NCBI GenBank assembly: GCA_021442155.1
Contig: CM038228.1
Span: 86,382,114 to 86,446,113 of the forward strand
Direction: 5' to 3'
DNA: 64,000 nt
From: Cymbidium sinense
Taxonomy: Eukaryota > Streptophyta > Magnoliopsida > Asparagales > Orchidaceae
The position numbers and the translations under genes are program-made. Under the pieces are notes generated by a model. It saw nothing but the letters and a program-made list of their open reading frames with translations, had not been told where the DNA came from and made no database searches. This document shows, one piece after another, positions 23,830 to 34,700 of this stretch. Within the stretch, counting starts at the first letter, position 1. Every line of letters begins with the position of its first letter.

Positions 23830-24500
23830 GATCTATTTCTATTCCCTGATAATAAAACCAAGGAATTTCAAGCTACTCAATGCACACTTAGGGGATTCAT
23901 TTTGAGGTTATATTATCTTAACCGCTTCAAAAAACTACTCTCAAGTCAAAGAGATGGTCTTCCTTTTCTCTGCTCTTGACTACTAGATCATCAACATAGC
24001 ACTTAACCCGATGATGGATGAGTTCGTTGAAGATCTAAGTCATGGCCCATTGGTATGTAGAAATAGCATTTTTAAGGTTGAAAGGCATGACCCTATAATA
24101 ATAGATTTTGATCAGGGATTGAAAAGGAGTATTTCTTTCATCCTCGGGGGCCATCTTGATTTGGTTATAGCTAGATGACCCATCCATGAAGGAGAAATCT
24201 GCATGAGATGAAGCGATGTCCACCATTAACTATGATATAAGAAGAGGAAACTCATTCTTAGGACATGCCTTGTTTAAGTCCTTGAAATCGACACATATGT
24301 GAATTTGGCCATTCTTTTTCTTAACTGGGATGACACTGTCTAACCAGGTAGGGTATTTTTTTTTTCCTGATGAAGCCAACATCGATTAGTTTCTTGACTT
24401 CAGAAATGGCCTATTGTTCAATTTCTAATCGCATGCATCTAGGAGCTTACTTGATAGGACTAATGCTAGGATCTATTGCTAGTTTGTGGACTTCTACATC
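23830..24500 (-). pseudogene. Reverse transcriptase of E1
   Basis: Translated fragments give VKKKNGQIHICVDFKDLNKA (about 24330-24270), a fingers/palm motif, then MDGSSSYNQIKMAPEDE (24226-24035) and VMPFNLKNA. The catalytic YVDD box is intact at 23998-23987 in the sequence HHRVKCYVDDLVV. Frameshifts separate these pieces. Sequence and order agree with E2 at 34740-35420. Confidence 0.85.
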
Positions 24501-25797
24501 AGAAGATAATCTGGGCATCTCTTCATAACTCTATGCAAAGCAGTATTTAAACTCAATCATTAGCCCAACTAAGTCACTAGTTTCTTCTTCATTCAACAAT
24601 GAACTGATATGTCAAGCATGGGTTTTCTTCTATCCCGAGGTTGATTTCCTCTTCAAATTGTTGAGTGGATCTCCTCTTCAAATTCTAGCGGTGCATCTTT
24701 GATTTAGAGATCATCTGGATAATCTAAGGATTCTAAACACACATCCTCATAAGAGTTAGTTGGTGTGAAAAGAACCTATCAGACTCCAAATCATTGGTGA
24801 CAGCTAAGTAGTAATCTTCATCGTCGACTGGACCCACTATACCAAATCATAGTCGTGATCTTGATTGTGCTTGCCATCCTATGTTGTTCCATAGCTTTTC
24901 AAAGTACTCCGACTTGTGCTTAGACTATTATAAGGAATCAAACCCTTCTTTACAAGATTAAGGACACAAGGTGAATACCAATCAAAAGGCAATTCCATTA
25001 ATTCTTTATATGAAATTTCCTTAAGTTCTACATTAACTTCAGGACTTGAGGAGGATGATCCAAAAAAGAATCTCTTCAGCTTCATATCCTTAAAAGACTG
25101 AGGGCCTTCCTTAACTACTCAACCTTCAGCTTTTCAAGATGAAAGTAAGGTTTGAGCTAAGGTTCCTAACTATTGCCTGATAGTTTCACATACATTTGAT
25201 TTGAATCCTTTGCTTTATCTGGAGGCCCGATATTTGTCTCTATCTGGCTCAAGCATCACCTCTAAAGAAACCCACTGAGAGGGGTTGGCTGGTACACTAA
25301 TCACATTAGACTTGTTGTCTGAGCTAGATTCCAAGTCTGTGTGCATAGTAGGGGTACTCCTATGAACTGAAACATAACCCCTGTTGAATGATGGCCAACC
25401 AGGTGGGCTTCCACCTCTGAAATTGTCTCTGCTTCTGCCTCTGCCTCATGGAGGTGGAGTCATCCTACCCACATGTCCATATGATGGAATGAATTGTGGT
25501 GGAATGTGATATGCAGCTCTAATTCTTCTTCAATTTCCCTTTCTTGTTCACTTGGATCTTCATTTTTCTTTTCTTTTTCTTTTGCATTTTCTTTTTTCTT
25601 CATTTTCTTTTTCTTTCAAATTTCAATTTTATCCAAGTTCATGAGAAAGGATGTTTTGAGGAAGATAGTAGGTTGCATCCTCATATATCTCAACCTCTCT
25701 AACTGAAAATGGCTTTTTCATCTCCTTTGACATAGTATGCAATCCCATCTTTCCTAAACTTGATGCACTGATAGAAGGAGGATGGAATCATCTTGTT
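24501..25797 (-). pseudogene. Protease-RT linker of E1
   Basis: Degenerate spacer between protease and RT. It matches E2 33401-34730: a Lys/Glu/Asn-rich run (about 25500-25620 in complement), an RG-rich stretch (about 25400-25450), an acidic segment with SSSSSPEVNVELKEISYKEL (25085-24879), and the lead-in to RT. The plus-strand Ser/Phe-rich ORF at 25494-25706 is the shadow of the Lys/Glu-rich run. No enzymatic function is recognised. Confidence 0.65.
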
Positions 25798-26355
25798 CTA
25801 ATGTATCCCAGGCCTACCAAGAAAAGTAATGAATGAAGTATTCGAATCAATGATATAAACATTGGCTTCATTCTTCCAGTCACTTATCTCCAAAGGTAAT
25901 ACTATGGAACCTAAAGCCCTCTCGCCTTGTTCATTGAATCCTCTCAACATCATTTGATCTCCTTGGAGTATGGAGATGTTGATCCTCAAATAAGCAAGGG
26001 TCTTTGGAGTCATAATGTTCACTGATGCACCTGGATCGATGAGAACTCTGGCAAGTCTGAATCTATCTATGTCCACTGTAATGTAGAGGGGACGATTGTG
26101 CTCCATGTCCCCCAGAAGTAGGTCTTCATCTATGAAAGTGATTCCCTGAGCTTTTTTGGAATAATGTGCCTCCTCACCAATAGTGGTCAACTGAGCTAAG
26201 CATATTTTAGGATCATGGAGAGCCTTGATTAATGATTCCCTCATCTCTTTAAATAAGACAAGGGCATCATATATGCTTAGATTAGATAACAACTTTCTTA
26301 GGTGAGAAAGGACATTATAGTCCACCTTAGGATGATCCTCCATAAGCATATCCAA
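25798..26355 (-). pseudogene. Aspartic protease (retropepsin) of E1
   Basis: An open frame of 185 codons, one of the best-preserved parts of E1. The active-site motif is seen as RVLIDPGASVNIMT, where the usual D-S/T-G triad reads D-P-G. A downstream VLPLEISDWKNEANVYIID and TSFITFLGRPGIH complete the fold; the last block corresponds to the C-terminal ILGxPW/IH region of gypsy proteases. The N-terminal part (HPKVDYNVLSHLRKLLSNLS) is the linker from gag. The Ser to Pro change may reflect the family or decay: E2 has D-Q-G. Confidence 0.85.
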
Positions 26356-26918
26356 GGGTGGAGCATCCTGTGGAGGGGCTTCTTGATCCTCTGAACCGAT
26401 GACTTGTTTCCCTCATCTTGAGGTGTGCCCCTAGGAGGTAGAACCTGCCACTACTGAGGTTGACTTGTGATCTCTTGTGGTAGGGTAATAAAGATTCTAC
26501 CACATCCGCTCACCTACAGCTTCTCCTATGGGACCCTAGAAATTGGATGATTCCAAGTCTATCTCAAGAGGTGAACCCAGTATTCAAAGTAGAAAAATCT
26601 AACTCAATTAAAGATCGATTATTATTTGTTTAGACTTGAAGAGTTATCATTAGGAATAGATTCAGACAACCCATCAGAAGTGACATAGATGTAATTCAAA
26701 CTAGGTTTATTCTTCAATTTCTTAGATTTGGTAAGAGGTACATAGTAGAAATCAAATAAAGTAAGAGTAGTTTTACGCCCTCATCCACCGATACAAGATG
26801 TCTACTAGAAGAAGAAGAGCTAGCTGAAGTGGAGGTAGTGGCTGATGTTGTAGCTGCAATGGTGGGCTGGAGGCTAGACTCGATCGGTGGTTGCGCTACT
26901 GGACTCACCCAAGGCATT
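26356..26918 (-). pseudogene. Gag-protease spacer of E1, ending at a breakpoint
   Basis: The frame 26917-26714 is Ser/Thr-rich (SATTSTSASSSSSSRHLVS) and matches E2 at about 32285-32470 (STSSTLASSASSTSRTLVS). Between 26713 and 26356 the frame is broken. At about 26918 similarity to E2 ends abruptly and oppositely oriented LTR sequence starts, so all of gag is missing. Confidence 0.65.
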
Positions 26919-27376
26919 TCTCAAGTCTCCAAGCCACGGGAAGGGGGATTTCGATTGAAACTGCTAGCCATTGATGGGGAGCTTGGTCAATTGAGTAATC
27001 CACTTCTAATCAAGACTTGAAACCTTCAATAGAGCTTCACCTCCACTAGACGAAGCTACCTCCTATGTTGGAAGCACCGGTGATAGCCTCTAATGAGGTA
27101 TTGCTCAAAACCGATCCTCCCTTAAAAATTGCTTGTTCTTTTGTGAAGGGAATTGTAATCCCATTAGATTCTCGCCATTGAATGTTCTTCCTTACACCTC
27201 TTGATGGTGTGGGATTAATCCTAGCCTAAACTGAGCTTAGGTGAGCTCGAATCAAGCAGTGGAGGACAGACGACCTCCGCCTCCTGTAGCTTAGGCATGG
27301 ATGAATCATGAGTCATCCATCCTGCATGTTTTGGATGGAAGGTCCTGATTAAATCAATTAGATCCACTGATTTATG
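26919..27376 (+). mobile_element. LTR fragment at the E1/E2 junction
   Basis: Aligns with the solo LTR at about 39119-39550 and with 51300-51780: TTCACCTCCACTAGACGAAGC, the CACCGGTGATAGCC... leader and ATTTTGGATGGA are shared. Both ends are abrupt. On the left it meets the truncated end of E1. On the right (after GATTAAATCAATTAGATCC) LTR similarity is lost and the sequence before the hairpin array begins. It may be all that remains of the 5' LTR of E2. Confidence 0.65.
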
Positions 27377-27599
27377 GTAAGAAAAGGTTCATTCTAAAAA
27401 TTAAGACAAAATAAATCCTTCATGAAAATCTTGCTTTAAAAAAAGCACTCTTTCAAAATGCACATAATAAAATATTTTGCACAAAAATTTTCTTAAATCA
27501 CATTCATCTAACAATCTTCATGATTATTATAGGTAGGATCATCTTCATAAAAAATAATAATAATAAAATTCCAACAATCATAGGCTTTCAAAAAGCACA

Positions 27600-28870
27600 A
27601 AATTTCAAGATGGGCATTTCCATCCAATATATCCAAATGTATTAGATGGATGTTACATCTTCGAACCAAAATCATAATTTTGAAACTTCACTCAACACAT
27701 TCTACATGTGTTAAGTTGGAATCCTCACCTTTCCAAAGCACATATGAAACCTTTCCATTCAATATGCCCACATCTATTGACTGGAGGTTTCATTTCCAAT
27801 CAAAATTAAAATAAGTTTTCACCAAAAAAAAAAAAATTCAAACACATTTGGAACTTCATTTAGCATACTCAAATTTGCTAAGTGAAGTCTCCAAATTCAA
27901 GACCAAAAATTTTCAAAAAAAAAACACACATTTGGAATTTCATTTAGCATACTCAAATTTGCTAAGTGAGGTCTCCAAATTCAAAACCAAAAATTTTCAA
28001 AACATATTTTAAATTTCATTTAGCATACACAAATTTGCTAAGTGAAGTCTCCAAATTCAAAACCAAAAATTTTCAAACACATTTAGGACTTCATTTAGCA
28101 TACTCAAGTTTGCTAAAAGGAAGTCTCCACTTTTTCAAAACTAGAATTTGAAACACATTTTGGAATTTCATTTAGCATACTTAAATTTGCTAAGTGAAAT
28201 CTCCATCTAAAATACATTGGAATTTCACTTTAGCATACCTCATTTGCTAAAGTGAAGTCTCTATTTTTTCAAAATCTGAAACAAAAAAAATACATTAGGA
28301 TTTCCTTAGCATACCCAAATTTGTTAAGGATCCTATTTTTCAAAATCAAGAACTCCAAAATAAATGAAACACATTAGGATTTTCTTAGCATACTCAAATT
28401 TGCTAAGGATCCTAATTTAAAAAAAAAAGACACACTTGGGTTCTCCATTTAGCATACCCAAATTTACTAAATGAGAATTCTAATTTTCAAAGTTACCAAT
28501 AGTTTACAAGATAAAGCAATCAAAGAAAAAGAAACAATTATTTTCAAACACCTCACTTAGCATACCCAAATTTGCTAAGTGAGTGAATTCCAAAATATCA
28601 AATCAAAAACAAAAAACAATTAACCCTTTCTTTAACATTCTAAAATTTGTTAAAGAAAAGGATCCTCAAATCAAAATCTAATTTTAAACACAAACCTATG
28701 GAAGCATCTTTCTAAAAATATTTGAACCCATTTTAACAATACCCAAATTTGTTGAAAGTGGATTCTATATTCAAAATTCCTCTTTCCAATTAAATCTCTA
28801 AATCCATTCTAATTCTATTTAAACCCAACTTAACACTTCTAAGATGTCGGATGTGGGTTAAAAATTTAAA
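27600..28870. repeat. Tandem array of about 15 short hairpins
   Basis: Units of about 60-100 bp, each with a near-perfect inverted repeat of 10-15 bp around a conserved 10-base loop (TACTCAAATT or TACCCAAATT). Examples: arms 27853-27865 and 27876-27888; a perfect 12-bp stem at 28224-28235 and 28245-28256; a perfect 11-bp stem at 28552-28562 and 28573-28583; and 28625-28637 with 28648-28661. Arm sequences differ between units (TTAGCA/TGCTAA, TTAACA/TGTTAA, CACTTTAGCA/TGCTAAAGTG), but the partner arm changes with them. A-rich spacers separate the units. The 27377-27600 stretch before it is AT-rich with nothing recognised. The array lies just upstream of the coding part of E2. Confidence 0.85.
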
Positions 28871-28973
28871 TTCAAATTTAGAAGTCAACAAAATAGAAAT
28901 CTGATCCAAGTTTATTTCCAACATTATAGATTCTTAGTACTAGTCTCAGTTGTAGCTACAGTTCAGTTTTTAG

Positions 28974-30582
28974 TTGATTATTATGACCTCTCAGAAGTAT
29001 GTGTTTACCTTCCCTTACAACATGGACTTGGTCTTGGATCAGGCCAGCCTTCCCCGTTCTGATTACGCCCACCTCATTCATTTTGGACGAGGTTTCGAGG
29101 GGGCGAGGATTACCTGTGAGTGCAATCACCTCATAACTATTAGTAGGACCACAGTGGCCGGGTAGAAGCCAGTCATTCAGATTGATTTTCCATCAGACTC
29201 TTATATCCTTGAAGAGAGAAGAATGGCTTTCTTGAAGTGCGATTAAGATGCCGACATGCACTAGTGTGTCCTGTGGTTTCCCGTGCTATCTTAGTGAGAG
29301 CTAGCAGCCACTCATTAGCACCCTCAAAGGGTAAGGCTCGTCTGATCCCTGAGATTGTATCCCCAACTTTTGAGGTTGGGTCTAGCCCTTACTCCAGTCA
29401 CCCTTCTAGGAATCAGAGGAGGAATAAAAATGGCATGATAAAGAGGTACCATACAAGATTATTAGAGAGATGGTGGCCACTACACGGTCAGTTGTTGAGG
29501 AGTTACCTATTTTGACTTCCTCTCTAGTTATAGCAAACCCATTTCATCCTCTCTCTGGGTCTGACAGAAAGGATGCTAGGAGGATCCATACTTCACCTCC
29601 ACTAGTTTAGTACTGCAGTAGTTACAGTGGGGATTATGCCTGCCTCCATTTAGTTTATGCTAGGTTGAGCTTCTGAGATGCAGAGCTCAATTTGACTTGA
29701 GCTCTATTATCCCCTGCAGCATGGGGAAACATCTACGGAAGGAGAGGGCTAGGGAGGCCCATACTACAATCCAAATCACTAGTCAAGAGAGGCATAGATT
29801 TAGATGTCAATCTGTAGCTTTCGCACTCATTGATTTCCTGATCAGTGTGCTACCCATGCTGATCACATAGACAGTATTTTGCTTACTGGGATGACCCATC
29901 ATAGGAGGAGGATGCCTATTACAAGAGAGTCGGTGGTGTCTCCACCACACCGCTCTACCCCCTGTCCACCGTCATCCATTCATGTCACAGCATCTCTAGT
30001 TCCGTCGAAGGCCATGAAGGCCACATCCAGAGAGAAAGTGGACTCCTTTGGTGATCCGATTATGACCGAGGGATCCTATTCCATCTACACCACCTACTGT
30101 GGTGTGACCGAGCTCTCCTGCTCAATCTTCTGCCCCAATTATGGTGCGGAAGGAATGGCGACCCCAAAGCATAGTGGCCATCCCTTCACCAACACCACCA
30201 GTTCAGCAAGACATAGAGATGGTTGCAGCTATTGTAGGGGGACCAGATGATAGCCCAGTTGTACCCATGATTATAGAACCTCCTAGGAGTGTCATCCCCT
30301 ATTAGAGTCAGTGACAGCCAGGAGTGTGTCTCTTCTAGCGAGTACAATCCTCATAGGATTGATTCTCTAGTAGTAGGGGATGTTTGGTGCCTCTCAGTAC
30401 ATGACAGTGATCACTCCGGTCAGCCAAAGACATTTATGTCTATTCAGATTGATCATTCTTTAGATAAGATAGTGGCTCATTATTTCATGAAAAAGAAGGA
30501 AATCCTAGGATATGATTGGTCTGATGAGGAGAAGGTTAGCTTTGATCCCAATGAAGATGATTTGTTGGGAGACTCAGCATGA
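28974..30582 (+). pseudogene. Leader ORF remnants upstream of gag in E2
   Basis: GC-richer than the surroundings and with several plus-strand frames: 28974-29165 (begins MIIMTSQKYVFTFPYNM), 29237-29515, 29879-30250 (proline-rich) and 30289-30582 (ends with DEEKVSFDPNEDDLLGDSA). They are not gag by any motif I can see. Ogre-type elements are known to carry an extra ORF1 of unknown function before gag, and these pieces may be its remains. They could equally be a broken N-terminal extension of gag. E1 lacks this region, so there is no second copy to compare. Confidence 0.4.
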
Positions 30583-30620
30583 TAGATACCGTAGGATCCT
30601 TCCTCAAAGAGTAGTAGGCT

Positions 30621-31646
30621 ATGGAAGGTGATGAGGTTGAGCAGGAAGACACAACCCACTCAACCCAACACCTCCTAGCACAAATCAAGAAGGATGAGAA
30701 GATAGATAGGATGGAGAAGAGGCTAGAAGATCTATTAGCAGCTATCTTAGCATTGCAGAATCAAGCCCCGATAGTTTATCCTACCATAGCTGAGACTAGT
30801 CAGCCAGAGTTAGTGCATGTCTTGGACATAGCCAAGACCTTACCTCCCATTAAGCAAGGTAGCACTAGCATGTATAGAAAGGTAGTGGATAGTACCTCCA
30901 TACAAGAAAAAGATATCAAGTCCATGGTTGAGCAGCAGGTGAAGGAAGCATTGGCTCAAGCCCGGGGAGGATCATCAGTTCCAAAGGGTAGACTATACCT
31001 AGAGAATTTTGATGCAATCCAATATCTCAAGGGTTTCATGCCACCTTCCTTCAAGAGTTTTGATGGTGGTGGAAACCCAAGGCAGAATATCACATATTTC
31101 AAAGCTAATTACTACAACACCGGTGGCAGTGACGCTTTACTCTTCTATCTCCTCGTTAGTAGCTTAGCGGGTATAGCATTTGACCAGTACATTTAACTTT
31201 CCAACAGTTCAGTGAAGATATTTGCTGAGTTGGAGCAACTCTTCATCAAGAGGTTTGCTGGAGCTCAACCAAGAGTCATTGTGGGTGATCTCGTTGTAGC
31301 ACAACAGCACCCAGGTGAGTCCCTTATTGACTATATTCTCAGATGGCATAACCTGAGTATGAAATGCAAGCCGCAGTTGTCTGAACAACATGCTATTGAG
31401 ATTCTTTTAAAGAATATCCATGGCACGGTAGCCTCCATGCTTAAGGGCTTCACTATCAAAACTTTAGAGAAGTTAATCAACAAGGTGGCTAGTCTGCAAG
31501 GAGAGGCCAAACAGTTGCCTTTCCAAGATCAATTGCCTAAGCAGAAGTCACAGAAGGTATATGAGAAGAAGCCGAGAATAGTGACAGTAATAGATAAGAG
31601 GAAGCAACCAGCTAGGGATCAGTCTGAGAGACCACAACCGCAGTAG
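30621..31646 (+). pseudogene. Gag (capsid part) of E2
   Basis: Forms the particle that packages the element RNA. The first frame (30621-31196) has an N-terminal acidic, coiled-coil-like stretch (IKKDEKIDRMEKRLEDLLAA), then YFKANYYNTGGSDALLFYLL. A stop at 31194-31196 breaks the capsid, which continues in the frame 31212-31646 with FAELEQLFIKRFAGAQPR, ESLIDYILRWHNLSMKC and IHGTVASMLKG. This is the plant retrotransposon gag domain, with the usual RF and W-L-KC spacing. The end is basic (KKPRIVTVIDKRKQPARDQ) and leads to a proline-rich linker full of stops. Confidence 0.85.
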
Positions 31647-32300
31647 CCTCCACCTCCTCCACCACCACCGAGGCAGCCCTATCGACTACCACAATAGCCT
31701 CTGTAGCCTGCACCACCTCTTACTTAGCCACATCATCAGAAATGGTACACATACCTATCTCCTAGTTAGTATGGCCCACCTACTCTTTTAGATAAGCTTA
31801 ACAAGCCTTATTCATTTAAGAGGGAGGTAATCAGGAAGATCTTTAAGAATCTCTTAAAGAAGCTTGATTTTCAGCTACCCAAACCTAAGAGACTAGAGGA
31901 AGTGGGCAAAAGTCATGATACTAATTTTTACCCCTACCCCTGTATGCTAGGTTATATTTTGGAGGATTGTTTCACATTCAAGGACTGGCTTGAACATAAT
32001 TTCAAGATCTGCGCTATAGTCATCCCTAAGAAATACCTTGTGGAACAACCTTCTAGTTCCATTAGAATAATCCTTGGGGATACTTGTGATCCTTCCAAAA
32101 TTAAAGAAGGTTGGGATATCTCCCAATCCAAAACCTCTAAAAAGATTGCTCAAAAGATCAAGAAACTTTCCTTGCAGGTGCCTGAGTCAAGTCAAACCTC
32201 TAACATCAAGGAAGGTTTGCAAGTTGCCAATGCCAACTCAAGGAAAGTGGGACCTCAGTAGCAGCCTGTGTCAGCCCAGGATAGCCCAGTAGTGTAACCA
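31647..32300 (+). pseudogene. Gag C-terminal region and decayed zinc knuckle of E2
   Basis: A proline/glutamine-rich stretch (31647-31780) precedes FKREVIRKIFKNLLKKLDF and then YPYPCMLGYILEDCFTFKDW (about 31930-31990). The latter corresponds to the C-x2-H-x4-H-x4-C type nucleocapsid motif of plant gypsy gag followed by EDCFxFKDW. Here the first Cys and both His are lost. The frame 31902-32261 continues as a Lys/Ser-rich tail. Confidence 0.7.
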
Positions 32301-32868
32301 CCAACTGAGTGTAGCCTCCATTCTACCATTACAACTACCACATCAGTGAGCACCTCTTCTACTTTAGCTAGCTCTGCTTCTTCTACTAGTAGAACTCTTG
32401 TATCAACGGATAAGGGCATCAAATCCCTTACCCCACTTATTTTACTTGATTTCTACTTTGTACCTCTTATTAAATTCAAGAAATTGAAGAGTAAAGCTAG
32501 TTTGAACTACATCTATTCCACTTTTGATGGGTTGTCCACTTCTATTCCTAATGATAACTCTTCAAGTCAAAATAACTATAATAATTCTGATCTTCCTCTT
32601 TTTGATTCAGAGTTGGATTTTCCCACTCTGAATACTATGGGTTCACTTCTTGAGATAGACTTGGAATCATTTGATTCTGAGGCTCCCATAGGAGAAGCTA
32701 AAGGTAAGCCTGACGTGCAGGTATAATCTTCCATTGCCCTTCCATAAGAGATCACTGAAGTCAACCTTCGTAGTGGCAAGGTTTTACCTCCTAGGGCAGC
32801 ACCTCAAGATAGAGGGAAATAATTCATTGGTTTAGAAGATCGAGAAGCTCCTCCATAGGATGCTCCAC
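32301..32868 (+). pseudogene. Gag-protease spacer of E2
   Basis: The frame 32346-32726 has a Ser/Thr-rich start, then FYFVPLIKFKKLKSKASLNY and an acidic end (DLPLFDSELDFPTLN). The Ser/Thr-rich part matches the last piece of E1 before its breakpoint (26917-26714). Then a broken stretch with EVNLRSGKVLPP-like text (32757-32790) leads to the protease. Confidence 0.6.
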
Positions 32869-33400
32869 CCTTGGATATGATTGTGGAAGATTAGCCCAAG
32901 GTGGACTATAATGTCCTCTCTTATCTACGAAAGTTGCCATCTAAGCTAAGCACATTATCTTATTCATAGTGATGATGGAATCATTAATCGAGGCTCTCCT
33001 TGATCATAAAATATGCTTAGCTCAGCTGACCGCTATCAGTGAGGAGGCACATTACTCCAGAGAAGCTCAAGAAATCACTTTCATAGATGAAGACTTACTT
33101 CTAGGGGATATGCAGTACAACCGTCCCCTCTACATTACAGTTGATATGGGTAGATTAAGACTAGCAAGAGTTCTCATCGATCAAGGTGCATCGATGAACA
33201 TTATGACCCTTGCCTATTTGAGGATTGACATCTCCACACTCCTAGGGGATCAGATGATGTTTAGAGGATTCAATGAACAAGGTGAGCGGGCTTTAGGATC
33301 CATAGTGTTACCTTTGGAGATAGGTGAATGGAAGACTGAAGCCAAGTTTTACATCATTGATTCGAATACTTCATTCACTGCTTTGCTTGGTAAGCCTTAG
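32869..33400 (+). pseudogene. Aspartic protease of E2
   Basis: Frame 32969-33400 plus broken N-terminal text from 32869 (PKVDYNVLSYLRKLPSKLS). The active-site region reads RVLIDQGASMNIMT, so the D-S/T-G triad is D-Q-G; a two-residue gap follows relative to E1. VLPLEIGEWKTEAKFYIID and TSFTALLGKP follow, then an in-frame stop where E1 has Gly. About four in five residues agree with E1 by eye. It processes gag-pol in active relatives; this copy is dead. Confidence 0.85.
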
Positions 33401-34700
33401 ATACATCATAACAAGATGATTCCATCCTCCCTCCATCAGTGCATCAAGTTCAAAAAGGGTGGGATTGAGTACTGTCTCAAAGGTGATGAAAAGCCATTTT
33501 TAGTTAGAGAGGTTGAGATATATGAGGATGCGGCCTATAATCTTCCTCAAAACACCCTTTCTTGTGAACTTGGACAAAACTCAAATGCAAATTCAAAAGA
33601 AAAAGAAAATGAAGCAAAAAAAAAAAGAAAATGAAAAAGAAAAGAAAAATGAAAATCAAAGTGAACAAGAAAGGGGAATTGAAGAAGAAGTGGAGCCGCA
33701 TATCACATTCCACCCACAATTCATCCCATCATATGGATATGTGGGTAGGATGACTGAACCTCCACTAGGCAGAGGTAGAGGTAGAAATAGAGGCAGTTCT
33801 AGAGGTGGAAGACCCCCTGGTTGGTCATCAGCTAATAGGGGTTATGTTTCAGTTCATAAGAGTACCCTTACTATTCACATAGATTTGGAATCCAGCTCAG
33901 AGGATGAGTCTCATGTGATTAGTGTACTAGGCAACCCCTCTCAGCAAATTTCATTGGAGGTGACTTTCAATCCAGACATCAATGAAGACTAGGCCTCCAG
34001 TCAAAGAAAAGTATTTGAATCAAATGCATGCAAAACTACCAGATAGTAGCTAGGAACCTTAGCTTTAACCTCACTTTCATCTCAAAATTGAAGGTTTAGT
34101 AGTTAAGGAAGCCCCTTAGTCTTCCATGGATGCAAAATCGAAGAGATTCTTTTAGGTTCATCATCCTCAAATCTTGAAGTTGATGTAGAACTTGAGGAGG
34201 ATTCATTTAAAGAATTAATGGAATTACCATTTGACTTTTACTCGCCTTGTGTTCATAATCTTACACAAAAAGGTTCGGTTCCTCATACATAGTCTAGGCA
34301 CAAGTCAGAGTATTTTAAGAAGCTTTGAAACATTACAAGTAGAGAAGCACAATCAAGATCAGGACTAGGATTTGGTATAGTGGGTCCAATCGACGATGAC
34401 GATTGTTACTTAGTTGTTACTAATTATTTGGAGTCTGATAGGTTCTTTCCACAAAATAAGAACTCTTATGAGGATGTGTGTTATAGAAACCTCTGATGAT
34501 CCAGGTGATCTCCAAATCAAAGATGCACCACCAGAATTTGAAGTGGAGATTCATTCAACAATCGACAAACTTAAAGAAATCAACCTCAGGATAGAAGAAA
34601 ATGCATGCCCGACATACATCAATTCGTTGCTAAATGAAGAAGAAATAAATGATTTAATTAGGCTATTGATTGAGTTTAAGGACTATTTTGCATGGAGTTA
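33401..34700 (+). pseudogene. Protease-RT linker of E2
   Basis: The frame 33513-33992 has a Lys/Glu/Asn-rich low-complexity run (about 33590-33690), a Gly-Arg-rich segment (GRGRGRNRGSSRGGRPPGW) and an Asp/Ser-rich tail. The frame 34414-34701 (INSLLNEEEINDLIRLLIEF ... DYFAWS) is the usual lead-in to the RT of this clade. Stops occur at about 33993, 34130 and 34700. No enzymatic motif. Confidence 0.65.

Larger units (their letters stand above)
18417..26918 (-). mobile_element. Element E1: truncated Tat/Ogre-like Ty3/gypsy internal region
   Basis: Reads right to left: gag-protease linker, protease, reverse transcriptase, RNase H, second RNase H, integrase, a repeat-rich 3' region, then the 3' LTR at 18416. 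The gag gene and 5' LTR are absent: similarity to E2 stops at about 26918 (equivalent to about 32280 in E2), where LTR sequence in the opposite orientation begins. Every domain is interrupted by stops or frameshifts. The second, archaeal-type RNase H between RNase H and integrase places it in the Tat clade. Confidence 0.85.

Noticed and set aside
25494..25706. Plus-strand Ser/Phe-rich ORF
   Set aside because: Antisense shadow of the Lys/Glu/Asn-rich pol linker of E1. The matching minus-strand shadow is seen at 33504-33719 in E2.
27966..28151. 61-codon ORF with internal repeats
   Set aside because: Produced by the tandem hairpin array. Units change length without keeping frame, so coding is unlikely.
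27600..28870. CRISPR-like array
   Set aside because: Units are diverged hairpins with A-rich spacers in eukaryotic retroelement DNA; there is no constant repeat with unique spacers.
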